From: DASSWG01 sp041689995
GTDB lineage: Bacteria > Bacteroidota > Bacteroidia > Flavobacteriales > Flavobacteriaceae
NCBI GenBank assembly: GCA_041689995.1
Contig: JBDNFD010000164.1
Span: 1-11,870, forward strand
DNA: 11,870 bases
Direction of reading: 5' to 3'
Both the position numbers and the translations under genes were made by a program. Shown piece after piece: positions 6,561 through 11,870 of the stretch. The first letter of the stretch is position 1. Every line of letters begins with the position of its first letter. Below the pieces are notes generated by a model. The model had not been told where the DNA came from. It did no database searches and saw only the letters and a list, made by a program, of their open reading frames with translations.

Positions 6561-7226
6561 ATGAAAATATCATTTTTCTTATTTCTAATAGTCTTGACGA
6601 GTTGTGGCAATAGTTCTAAAGAATCGCCTTCCGAAAAACAACAACAATTAGTTGAAAATGCAGATGCGATCCAGGTTTCCATGCAAAATGGTCTAAAAAA
6701 AGCCTATTTCGCAAGCGGCTGTTTTTGGTGTTCGGGAATCATTTATGAAAATGTGATTGGGGTAAAAGAAGTGATTTATGGATATTCCGGTGGACATACG
6801 GACAACCCTACTTACGAACAAATCGGTGCAGGTCAAACCGGACATTCCGAAAGTGTGGAAGTTACTTACGACCCAAAAGAAGTGAGTTTTGGAACCTTGG
6901 TCAATGTGTATTTCGGTTCGCAAGACGTGACCCAACAAAATGCCCAAGGCCCGGACAGAGGCTCACAATACCGCTCGATTTTGTTTTATCAGAATGAAAA
7001 AGAAAAGCAGATTATCGAAGAGAAAATTGACGCGCTCCAACCCTTATTTTCAAAACCAATTGCCGCAGAAGTGATGCCTTTCCAAAAATTTTGGCCGGCC
7101 GAAGAATACCATCAGGATTACGAAAAAAAACATCCAAACAATCCATATATTCAAAATGTTTCCATTCCGCGATTGAATAAATTTAAAGAGAAATTTCCAG
7201 AGTTGCTGAAGGAGAACAAAGAATGA
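6561..7226 (+). CDS. msrA: peptide-methionine (S)-S-oxide reductase, lipoprotein form
   Basis: This 221-residue MsrA reduces the S-epimer of methionine sulfoxide in oxidised proteins. The signature GCFWC occupies residues 53-57, with C54 as catalytic cysteine and F55/W56 forming the methyl pocket. YGYSGGHTDNPTYEQIGAG, the GHSESVEVTYDP segment with the active-site Glu, and PAEEYHQDY follow in family order. An N-terminal type II signal peptide with lipobox LTSC (C15) and a roughly 30-residue polar linker place the enzyme on a membrane facing the periplasm or outside, unlike cytoplasmic MsrA. The only cysteines are C15, C54 and C57, so the C-terminal recycling cysteines of classical MsrA are absent; C57 or an external thiol partner must do that job. 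The gene is alone on the plus strand, with its own promoter and a hairpin terminator 20 bp after the stop. Confidence 0.95.
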   Translation: MKISFFLFLIVLTSCGNSSKESPSEKQQQLVENADAIQVSMQNGLKKAYFASGCFWCSGIIYENVIGVKEVIYGYSGGHTDNPTYEQIGAGQTGHSESVEVTYDPKEVSFGTLVNVYFGSQDVTQQNAQGPDRGSQYRSILFYQNEKEKQIIEEKIDALQPLFSKPIAAEVMPFQKFWPAEEYHQDYEKKHPNNPYIQNVSIPRLNKFKEKFPELLKENKE

Positions 7227-7246
7227 TAATTGAACCTAAAAATTCT

Positions 7247-7281
7247 ACCCTTTCAGGGTTTTGAACCCAGAAAGGGTTTTT
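7247..7281. terminator. bidirectional intrinsic terminator between msrA and the hydrolase gene
   Basis: ACCCTTTCAGGGTT (7247-7260) pairs with AACCCAGAAAGGGT (7264-7277) with one A-A mismatch and a 3-nt loop TTG. Four to five T's follow on the plus strand; on the minus strand the stem leads to a short T run (complement of AAAAA at 7238-7242). It lies between two convergent genes whose stops are only 57 bp apart, so it should end both transcripts. Confidence 0.85.
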
Positions 7282-7283
7282 AA

Positions 7284-8120
7284 TTAATTCCTCAGAAAAT
7301 CCAAAAGAATCTCATTCAATTCCACTTTATGCGTCATCATTAATCCATGAGGTGCATTTTCAATTATTTTGAATTCAGCGTTTGGAATCAAATCTTTGCT
7401 GCGTGCGCCACTTACTTCTATGGGAACAATATTATCGGCATTTCCATGAATTACTAATGTCGGGATATCGAAATTCCTACAATCTACCCTAAAATCTGTG
7501 GTTCCAAACGCATCGATACAATCCAAGGTTGCTTTTGGCGAAGCATGACAAGCAATATTCCAATTGAAATCTACTTGCGCCTCACTGATTCTGTTCTTGT
7601 TTTCGTCAAAATTCACAAATCCCTTTCCGAATTCTTTCATAAATCCGGGACGATCTTTTTCAATTCCTGCTTTCATTCCTTCAAAAACAGATTTATCCAC
7701 ACCTTCAGGATTATCATCTGTTTTCAGCATAAATGGAGTGACCGCAGAAATCAATATAGCTTTTGAGATTTTAGAACTTCCATAATTCCCAATAAAACGG
7801 GCCACTTCTCCCCCGCCCATTGAAAATCCAGCAAGCACGGCTTCAGACAAATCCAAATGTTCGATCAAATCGTTCAAATCGCTTGCCAAAGTATCGTAAT
7901 CATAACCGTTCCAGGGACGGTCACTTTCACCAAAACCACGTCTGTCATAAGTAATGACGCGATATCCCGAGCTGACAAGGGCGGAAATTTGATATTCCCA
8001 CATTTTATGGCTCAAAGGCCAACCGTGAATTAGAACAATTGGTTTTCCTTCGCCATAATCTTGATAGGCAAGTTGAATATTTTCTCCTTTTTCGGTGGTT
8101 TTGGTTTTAAAGAATTTCAT
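7284..8120 (-). CDS. alpha/beta hydrolase, cofactor-free (non-heme) chloroperoxidase/esterase type
   Basis: This 278-residue cytoplasmic alpha/beta hydrolase has no signal peptide. The oxyanion-loop motif HGWPLS is near residue 32 and YDRRGFGES near 58. The nucleophile elbow GFSMGGGEVAR places the catalytic Ser at about residue 100. The acid Asp is in HGNADNIVP (about 228) and the catalytic His in NAPHG (about 257). The combination HGWP, RRGFG, PW.GYDYDT and GFSMGG is that of bacterial 'non-heme chloroperoxidases', which are ester hydrolases with perhydrolase side activity rather than dedicated halogenases. The length matches the family. The natural substrate is unknown. It is a single gene, convergent with msrA and followed by the shared terminator. 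Co-location with msrA may be chance, although both would fit peroxide or oxidant-related physiology. Confidence 0.9.
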   Translation of the reverse strand: MKFFKTKTTEKGENIQLAYQDYGEGKPIVLIHGWPLSHKMWEYQISALVSSGYRVITYDRRGFGESDRPWNGYDYDTLASDLNDLIEHLDLSEAVLAGFSMGGGEVARFIGNYGSSKISKAILISAVTPFMLKTDDNPEGVDKSVFEGMKAGIEKDRPGFMKEFGKGFVNFDENKNRISEAQVDFNWNIACHASPKATLDCIDAFGTTDFRVDCRNFDIPTLVIHGNADNIVPIEVSGARSKDLIPNAEFKIIENAPHGLMMTHKVELNEILLDFLRN

Positions 8121-8124
8121 GTAG

Positions 8125-8331
8125 ATGTTGCTTTTGTCAAAGATATTAAAATTGAACGTAAACCATCCTGCCAGTAATTTATCTTTTAAATTTCATGCTG
8201 ATTCCCGCCGATTAATTAACGCGGAAAACATTGATTTTGTAATGGAATTAGTTTCTCAAATTCCCAATAATTATCCCCTAAAATCTGTAAAAGGAAATAT
8301 TCATCATCTTGATTCTTTAAATATAATATAA
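8125..8331 (+). other. doubtful 68-codon open frame between two minus-strand genes
   Basis: A plus-strand frame with an ATG at 8125 encodes a hydrophilic product whose C-terminal half (NAENIDFVMELVSQIPNNYP) has protein-like composition. It starts only 4 bp from the hydrolase start codon, covers that gene's promoter, and overlaps the end of the TauE gene by 28 bp, so a functional gene would be awkward here. No family was recognised. It may be a relic or a chance frame. Confidence 0.15.
8138..8145 (-). promoter_or_regulatory. -7 box for the alpha/beta hydrolase gene
   Basis: TATCTTTG on the minus strand (8145-8138) is a perfect TAnnTTTG match 17 bp before the ATG at 8120. No clear TTG is seen at the -33 position, so the call rests on the -7 box and spacing. 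Confidence 0.45.
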
Positions 8332-9095
8332 ATACTCATCAAGAACACAAACCATCCGAAACCTTTCTTGAGTTTTTTCCCATCCACAAATCGATTGAGC
8401 CAAATGCCCAGAAATATTCCGAAGATTGATAAACAGGAAAATGGCAATAAAAATTCCCAGTCTATATTTAAATTTTGAATATCTCCCGTGAAACCAATTA
8501 GCGAATTTATGGCAATAATCACTAAGGAAGTGCCCACGGCATTTCGCATTGGCAATTTTGCCAACAAAACCAGAATTGGAATAATGATGAACCCTCCGCC
8601 CGCTCCTACCAAGGCGGTCAGAAATCCCGTGACAGCTGCTAAAAGCATCAATAGTGGATAATTTGCAGTGGCAGCAACTTCTGTTTCTGGGCGTTTGCTG
8701 CGGATCATCGAAACAGAAGCTAACAACATCAGTGTGGCGAAAAACACCATAATCCCAGTGTCTTTCGTCAGAACAAAATCGTTAATTTCGAGTAATTTTG
8801 TGGGAATAGCTGGAACGATAAACCTTCGCGTACAATAAACAGCAATCACGGCAGGAACTGCAAAAAATAAAACCGTCTGAAAATCGACTAATTTTTTTCC
8901 AAAATTCTTCACCGAACCTACCGCAGAAGTCGTTCCAACCACAAAAAGCGAATAAGCTGTCGCAATAACCGGTTCAAAAGAAAACAAATAAACAAAAATA
9001 GGAATGGTCAAAATAGAACCGCCGCCACCAATTAATCCCAAAGCCACACCTACAAGCAAAGCTCCAAAATAACCTAAAAGATGTACGATTTCCAT
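8304..9095 (-). CDS. TauE/SafE family anion (sulfite/sulfoacetate-type) permease
   Basis: This 263-residue inner-membrane protein has seven to eight predicted helices. The two homologous halves each begin with a Gly-rich motif: GLIGGGGSILTIPIF (20-34) and LVGAGGGFIIIPIL (162-175). Each is followed by a conserved helix (ATAYSLFVVGTTSAVGSVKNF; NAVGTSLVIIAINSLIG). This duplicated layout is the hallmark of the TauE/SafE (DUF81) family, whose members export sulfite, sulfoacetate or related anions across the cytoplasmic membrane. Its length is normal for the family. There is a basic linker (RSKRPE, about 132-137) between the halves and a basic loop DGKKLKKG near the C-terminus. No sulfur-oxidation or rhodanese gene is next to it, so the substrate cannot be inferred from context. 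A -7 box lies 56 bp upstream. Confidence 0.9.
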   Translation of the reverse strand: MEIVHLLGYFGALLVGVALGLIGGGGSILTIPIFVYLFSFEPVIATAYSLFVVGTTSAVGSVKNFGKKLVDFQTVLFFAVPAVIAVYCTRRFIVPAIPTKLLEINDFVLTKDTGIMVFFATLMLLASVSMIRSKRPETEVAATANYPLLMLLAAVTGFLTALVGAGGGFIIIPILVLLAKLPMRNAVGTSLVIIAINSLIGFTGDIQNLNIDWEFLLPFSCLSIFGIFLGIWLNRFVDGKKLKKGFGWFVFLMSIYIIFKESR

Positions 9096-9150
9096 GTCGG
9101 ATTCAATTTTCCAGAAAAATTGGTTGAAATGGGTTTTTCCGAAGTATTTG

Positions 9151-9158
9151 CAAATCTA
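9151..9158 (-). promoter_or_regulatory. candidate -7 box for the TauE/SafE gene
   Basis: TAGATTTG on the minus strand (9158-9151) matches TAnnTTTG exactly. It lies 56 bp before the ATG, giving a leader of roughly 50 nt. No TTG at the -33 distance was found. Confidence 0.4.
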
Positions 9159-9192
9159 TGAAACTGATACTTTTCTATATTCTAAAATCCAT

Positions 9193-9221
9193 AAAAAAAG
9201 CAACAATTCGTTAGAATTATT
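9193..9221 (-). terminator. intrinsic terminator after the DUF4168 gene
   Basis: On the minus strand AATAATTC (9221-9214) pairs with GAATTGTT (9209-9202) through eight pairs including one T-G, with loop TAAC (9213-9210). GC and then seven T's (9199-9193) follow. It is 27 bp after the stop of the DUF4168 gene and separates it from the TauE gene. Confidence 0.65.
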
Positions 9222-9248
9222 ACTTTTTGGTCGTATAAGAAGATTTTT

Positions 9249-9707
9249 TTAGTTCTTTTTCGTATTCACCATTTTTTTGTAACGATCGCGCAAAATCAAA
9301 TTGGTCTGCATTTCCGTGGCAATACCTTGGTATTCCTTAATGGATAAGCCTGAATTTTTCACGATATCATCCATTTTGTTCTGAAGTTCTTCCTGCATTT
9401 TTTGGATTTTATCCATGGCCCGATTGTGTTTTTCCAATTCTTCGGGGGTGGCATCGCTTTGAATATTCGTATTGATATAGCCAATGTGAATTTCATTGAA
9501 GCGTTTCATATCCAATCCTTCTGCTTCCACCACCAATACCATTTTTTGTTGTGCCTCTTTGCTGGCCGCTTCCAGATTGTCAAAAGCAGTTACAAAATTC
9601 GACAATTTCGCATCGGAAACTATTTGTTTTTTTTCTTGGGCAAAAAGATTACCTCCAAAAATGGTGAACATTATCAATACACCTGTTATTCTTTTAATTG
9701 CTGACAT
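9249..9707 (-). CDS. DUF4168 exported protein
   Basis: The preferred start is ATG 9707, giving 152 residues. A longer frame exists only from a TTG at 9740 and would add eleven polar residues in front of the signal peptide. The signal peptide MSAIKRITGVLIMFTIFGGNLFA ends before Q, so the mature protein is periplasmic or secreted. The mature part is almost wholly helical and charged: LSNFVTAFDNLEAASKEAQQKM, then FNEIHIGYINTN, then a heptad-like segment EELEKHNRAMDKIQKMQEELQNKM and a C-terminal IKEYQGIATEMQTN. This matches DUF4168 in layout and length. The function is unknown; the coiled-coil character suggests oligomerisation or binding to another envelope component. It is a single gene with its own terminator; no convincing promoter was found upstream. 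Confidence 0.8.
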   Translation of the reverse strand: MSAIKRITGVLIMFTIFGGNLFAQEKKQIVSDAKLSNFVTAFDNLEAASKEAQQKMVLVVEAEGLDMKRFNEIHIGYINTNIQSDATPEELEKHNRAMDKIQKMQEELQNKMDDIVKNSGLSIKEYQGIATEMQTNLILRDRYKKMVNTKKN

Positions 9708-9897
9708 ATTTATTATTTTATAATTTATGTGGGGTTTCAAAATCCGGTTAAAAATAAAAGAAAAATTTTTGATAGGGCATATTTAATGAATAAATTAATT
9801 TTTGCCGGCATATATAGAACAACTTTCAATTCTATTTTCCCACCTTTTCCATATTAAATTCATGAAAATTCTTTTTTTAAAGATTTTGACAACCTTA

Positions 9898-11439
9898 TTA
9901 CAACGGAATATTCCCGTGCTTCCGGTCTGCTCTCAATACTTTTTTCCCTTCCAACATGCTGAAAGCCTTTAGCAATTTTCGTCTGGTTTCTCGGGGTTGA
10001 ATAACTTCATCTATGAAACCACGTTCCGCTGCCCGAAAGGGATTGGCGAATTTTTCGGCGTATTCGGATTCTTTTTCTGAAAGTTTCAATTCTGGATCTT
10101 TCGCTTCCATAATTTCTTTCTTGAAGATAATTTCACTTGCTCCTTTTGCGCCCATTACAGCAATTTCTGCAGTGGGCCAAGCATAATTCATATCTGCGCC
10201 AATGTGTTTTGAATTCATCACATCGTATGCGCCACCATAAGCCTTTCGAGTAATAACCGTCACCCTCGGAACAGTGGCTTCGCTCAAGGCGTACAATAAT
10301 TTGGCCCCATTGAGAATAATTCCGTTCCATTCCTGTTCAGTTCCTGGCAAAAATCCGGGGACATCTACCAATACCAACAACGGAATATTGAAACAATCAC
10401 AAAATCGAACGAACCGGGCTGCTTTTTTGGAAGAATTCACATCCAAAACCCCGGCCAAACTCATGGGTTGGTTCGCAACAATTCCAATACTTCTTCCACC
10501 GAGACGCGCAAAACCGACCACAATATTACCAGCATAGTTTTTATGGATTTCAAAAAAAGAATCCAAATCAATAATCCCTTTGATTACCGCGTGCATATCA
10601 TAGGGTTTGTTGGCACTTTTTGGAACAATACTTTCCAAAGATTCCCGATATTCATCTCCCAGTTCATAAGGAAGCATTTTCGGGGTTTCCTTATTATGCT
10701 GCGGAATGTACGAGATCAACTGCCTTATATCTTCCAAACAGGCTATATCGCTTACAGAGGTAATATGTGTCACACCAGATTTTGTGGAATGAGTGGTGGC
10801 ACCACCCAATTCTTCCGAAGTAACTTCTTCGTTCGTAACAGTTTTCACCACATTGGGGCCGGTAACGAACATATAACTTGTATCTTGAACCATTAGCGTG
10901 AAATCGGTCATCGCGGGGGAATAAACCGCTCCGCCAGCACAAGGGCCCATAATAGCAGAAATTTGTGGAATCACACCAGAAGCTTGGACATTTCGATAAA
11001 AAATGTCGGCATATCCGCCCAAAGAACGTACACCCTCTTGAATCCTGGCGCCACCGGAATCATTCAACCCAATGATGGGCGCACCAACTTTCATAGCGTG
11101 ATCCATCACTTTGCATATTTTTTCGGCGTGGGTTTCGGACAATGCACCGCCGAAAACGGTGAAATCTTGTGCGAATACATACACCAAACGGCCACGAATA
11201 GTACCAAACCCTGTCACCACTCCGTCACCGTAATATTTCTGCTTTTCCATTCCAAAATCGGTACTTCGATGGGTAACCAAAATCCCGATTTCCTCGAACG
11301 AACCTTCATCGAGCAAATAATCGACACGTTCCCTTGCGGTCAATTTCTTTTTTTCGTGTTGTTTGGCAATGCGTTTTTTGCCACCCCCAAGATGGGCTTC
11401 GGTAATTTTATCTTTTAATTCCTCGTTATTCTTACTCAT
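9898..11439 (-). CDS. pccB: acyl-CoA carboxylase carboxyltransferase (beta) subunit, probably propionyl-CoA
   Basis: This 513-residue carboxyltransferase moves CO2 from carboxybiotin to an acyl-CoA, most likely propionyl-CoA to (S)-methylmalonyl-CoA. LTARERVDYLLDEGSFEE (33-50) is the standard N-terminus. The first crotonase-like half has NDSGGARIQEGV (126-137) and the oxyanion segment MGPCAGGAVYSPAMTDF (164-180). The second half has DVPGFLPGTEQEWNGI (359-374) and RKAYGGAYDVM (398-408). In studied actinobacterial enzymes an Asp at the GGAYD position favours propionyl-CoA over acetyl-CoA; here it is D406. Length and order are complete. The biotin carboxylase and carrier subunits are not in the window. 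The ATG is preceded within 3 bp by the GGTTATT heptamer array, so there is no normal ribosome-binding region or nearby promoter; the nearest promoter candidate is 155 bp upstream. The gene is single, and no strong terminator follows. Confidence 0.93.
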   Translation of the reverse strand: MSKNNEELKDKITEAHLGGGKKRIAKQHEKKKLTARERVDYLLDEGSFEEIGILVTHRSTDFGMEKQKYYGDGVVTGFGTIRGRLVYVFAQDFTVFGGALSETHAEKICKVMDHAMKVGAPIIGLNDSGGARIQEGVRSLGGYADIFYRNVQASGVIPQISAIMGPCAGGAVYSPAMTDFTLMVQDTSYMFVTGPNVVKTVTNEEVTSEELGGATTHSTKSGVTHITSVSDIACLEDIRQLISYIPQHNKETPKMLPYELGDEYRESLESIVPKSANKPYDMHAVIKGIIDLDSFFEIHKNYAGNIVVGFARLGGRSIGIVANQPMSLAGVLDVNSSKKAARFVRFCDCFNIPLLVLVDVPGFLPGTEQEWNGIILNGAKLLYALSEATVPRVTVITRKAYGGAYDVMNSKHIGADMNYAWPTAEIAVMGAKGASEIIFKKEIMEAKDPELKLSEKESEYAEKFANPFRAAERGFIDEVIQPRETRRKLLKAFSMLEGKKVLRADRKHGNIPL

Positions 11440-11441
11440 TT

Positions 11442-11577
11442 GGGTTATTGGTTATTGGTTATTGGTTATTGGTTATTGGGTTATTGGTTATTGGTTATTG
11501 GTTATTGGTTATTGGGTTATTGGTTATTGGTTATTGGTTATTGGTTATTGGTTATTGGTTATTGGTTATTGGTTATT
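11442..11577. repeat. heptamer tandem array (GGTTATT), 19 copies with block structure
   Basis: Reading the plus strand, an extra G precedes five perfect GGTTATT units (11442-11477). This 36-bp block is repeated exactly (11478-11513). A third extra G precedes nine units (11514-11577). A degenerate end (GGTTAGAGTTATT, 11578-11590) follows. There is no mismatch inside the 19 units. The plus strand is stop-free and would read as a repeating V-I-G-Y-W-L-L peptide; the minus strand has a TAA every 21 bp. The array lies directly upstream of the carboxylase start codon. Confidence 0.97.
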
Positions 11578-11593
11578 GGTTAGAGTTATTCAT

Positions 11594-11620
11594 TAAACAT
11601 AGCTCTAATGCAATATACAA
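11594..11620 (-). promoter_or_regulatory. candidate promoter for the carboxylase gene at the element/array junction
   Basis: On the minus strand TTG (11620-11618), a 16-bp spacer and TATGTTTA (11601-11594) fit the Bacteroidota -33/-7 pattern TTG-N17-23-TAnnTTTG apart from the last base and one base of spacing. The spacer is exactly the left inverted repeat of the neighbouring element. Transcription would cross the heptamer array before reaching the ATG at 11439. No other -7 box was seen in the array itself. Confidence 0.4.
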
Positions 11621-11790
11621 TTGATTTTAGATTCATCACCTAAGTGATTGATAATGTGTTCTTTTATAGTAAGTTCTAACATAAATTCTTAATATATTTC
11701 CAAAACTACAGGTATTAAAGGGTAAAAAACCTTTGTAAGTACTGTATCTATTAACGTTTCGTTCCATCACTCTTATATTGCATTAGAGCC
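11601..11790. mobile_element. MITE-like non-coding element with 16-bp terminal inverted repeats
   Basis: GCTCTAATGCAATATA (11602-11617) recurs as its perfect reverse complement at 11774-11789. The 190-bp unit between the arrays has no coding frame of note. It is flanked directly by TTAAACAT on the left (11593-11600) and on the right (11791-11798), which could be an 8-bp target duplication. The right copy belongs to an array of the same motif, so the duplication is ambiguous. A small hairpin ATCAC-CTAA-GTGAT (11635-11648) and a large one (11707-11746) lie inside. No transposase is present, so any movement would need help in trans. A structured regulatory RNA or recombination site are alternatives. 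Confidence 0.5.
11707..11746. repeat. imperfect palindrome in the centre of the inverted-repeat element
   Basis: TACAG (11707-11711) and AAAGG (11717-11721) pair with CCTTT (11730-11734) and CTGTA (11742-11746) around an A-rich 8-nt loop. Several of the bases between the two stem blocks can also pair after small bulges. It is the strongest secondary structure in the element and has no T-run after it. Confidence 0.6.
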
Positions 11791-11870
11791 TTAAACATTA
11801 AACATTAAACATTAAACATTAAACATTAAACATTAAACATTAAACATTAAACATTAAACATTAAACATTA
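11791..11870. repeat. heptamer tandem array (TTAAACA), at least 11 copies, cut by the window end
   Basis: Eleven perfect TTAAACA units run from 11791 to 11867, followed by TTA at the edge, so the true length is unknown. One further unit lies left of the inverted-repeat element at 11593-11599. Both strands contain a stop in every 21 bp, so it does not encode protein. Confidence 0.97.

Noticed and set aside
9249..9740. Longer DUF4168 start at 9740
   Set aside because: It uses TTG and puts eleven polar residues before the signal peptide; ATG 9707 gives a normal signal peptide.
9842..9897. Terminator after the carboxylase gene
   Set aside because: The only stem (AAAAT/CTTT with AAAG/ATTTT near 9864-9888) is A/T-only, bulged and weak, with no clean T-run in the gene's direction.
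10468..11418. Plus-strand frames of 142 and 151 codons opposite the carboxylase
   Set aside because: They are antisense to a complete, strongly conserved carboxyltransferase gene and show no recognisable domain.
11363..11596. Plus-strand 77-codon frame containing a V-I-G-Y-W-L-L peptide repeat
   Set aside because: It is generated by the stop-free plus strand of the GGTTATT array and begins inside the carboxylase gene on the opposite strand; a 7-bp repeat automatically gives a 7-residue repeat.
11601..11790. Integron attC site
   Set aside because: No convincing RYYYAAC/GTTRRRY core pair flanks the palindrome, and no integrase is present.
11442..11870. CRISPR array
   Set aside because: The units are contiguous 7-mers without spacers, and no cas gene is nearby.

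Overview
The window looks like chromosomal DNA of a Flavobacteriaceae bacterium (Bacteroidota). The base composition is AT-rich. Signal peptides end in the A|Q junction typical of the phylum. Several promoters carry the Bacteroidota -7 box TAnnTTTG, and the gene set (DUF4834, YfhO, DUF4168, M43-like peptidase remnant, beta-barrel 'transporter') is characteristic of Flavobacteriia. No species is assigned.

Layout. On the left (1-905, minus strand) a small lipocalin-like lipoprotein is followed by the decayed 5' end of an M43-type secreted metalloprotease gene; a TAA stop sits exactly at its predicted signal-peptide cleavage site. From 5099 down to 1014 (minus) runs a three-gene envelope operon: DUF4834 small membrane protein, YfhO-family polytopic membrane protein, and a GT4-like glycosyltransferase, closed by a hairpin terminator. 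Divergent from it (5203-6168, plus) is an outer-membrane beta-barrel protein. A 392-bp spacer follows. It contains a locally GC-rich block and a 94-codon minus-strand frame interrupted by a single TAG, which looks like foreign or decayed coding DNA. Then come a lipoprotein MsrA (plus), a strong bidirectional terminator, an alpha/beta hydrolase of the non-heme chloroperoxidase type (minus), a TauE/SafE permease (minus), a DUF4168 exported protein (minus), and the carboxyltransferase (beta) subunit of an acyl-CoA carboxylase, probably propionyl-CoA specific (minus).

The right end (11440-11870) is the most unusual part. The carboxylase start codon abuts 19 tandem copies of the heptamer GGTTATT with a higher-order block structure. 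Next is a 190-bp non-coding element bounded by perfect 16-bp inverted repeats and carrying a central hairpin, then at least 11 copies of a second heptamer, TTAAACA, running off the window. A single TTAAACAT copy also lies at the left edge of the element, so the element looks like a MITE-like insertion in, or at the edge of, the second array. At the element/array-1 junction a Bacteroidota-type promoter reads toward the carboxylase, which would place array 1 in its 5' untranslated leader.

Most genes are ordinary housekeeping or envelope functions: surface glycan or envelope assembly (DUF4834-YfhO-GT), oxidative repair of envelope proteins (MsrA), anion/sulfur-compound transport (TauE) and propionyl-CoA metabolism (PccB-like). 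No defence system, CRISPR array, tRNA or rRNA was recognised.
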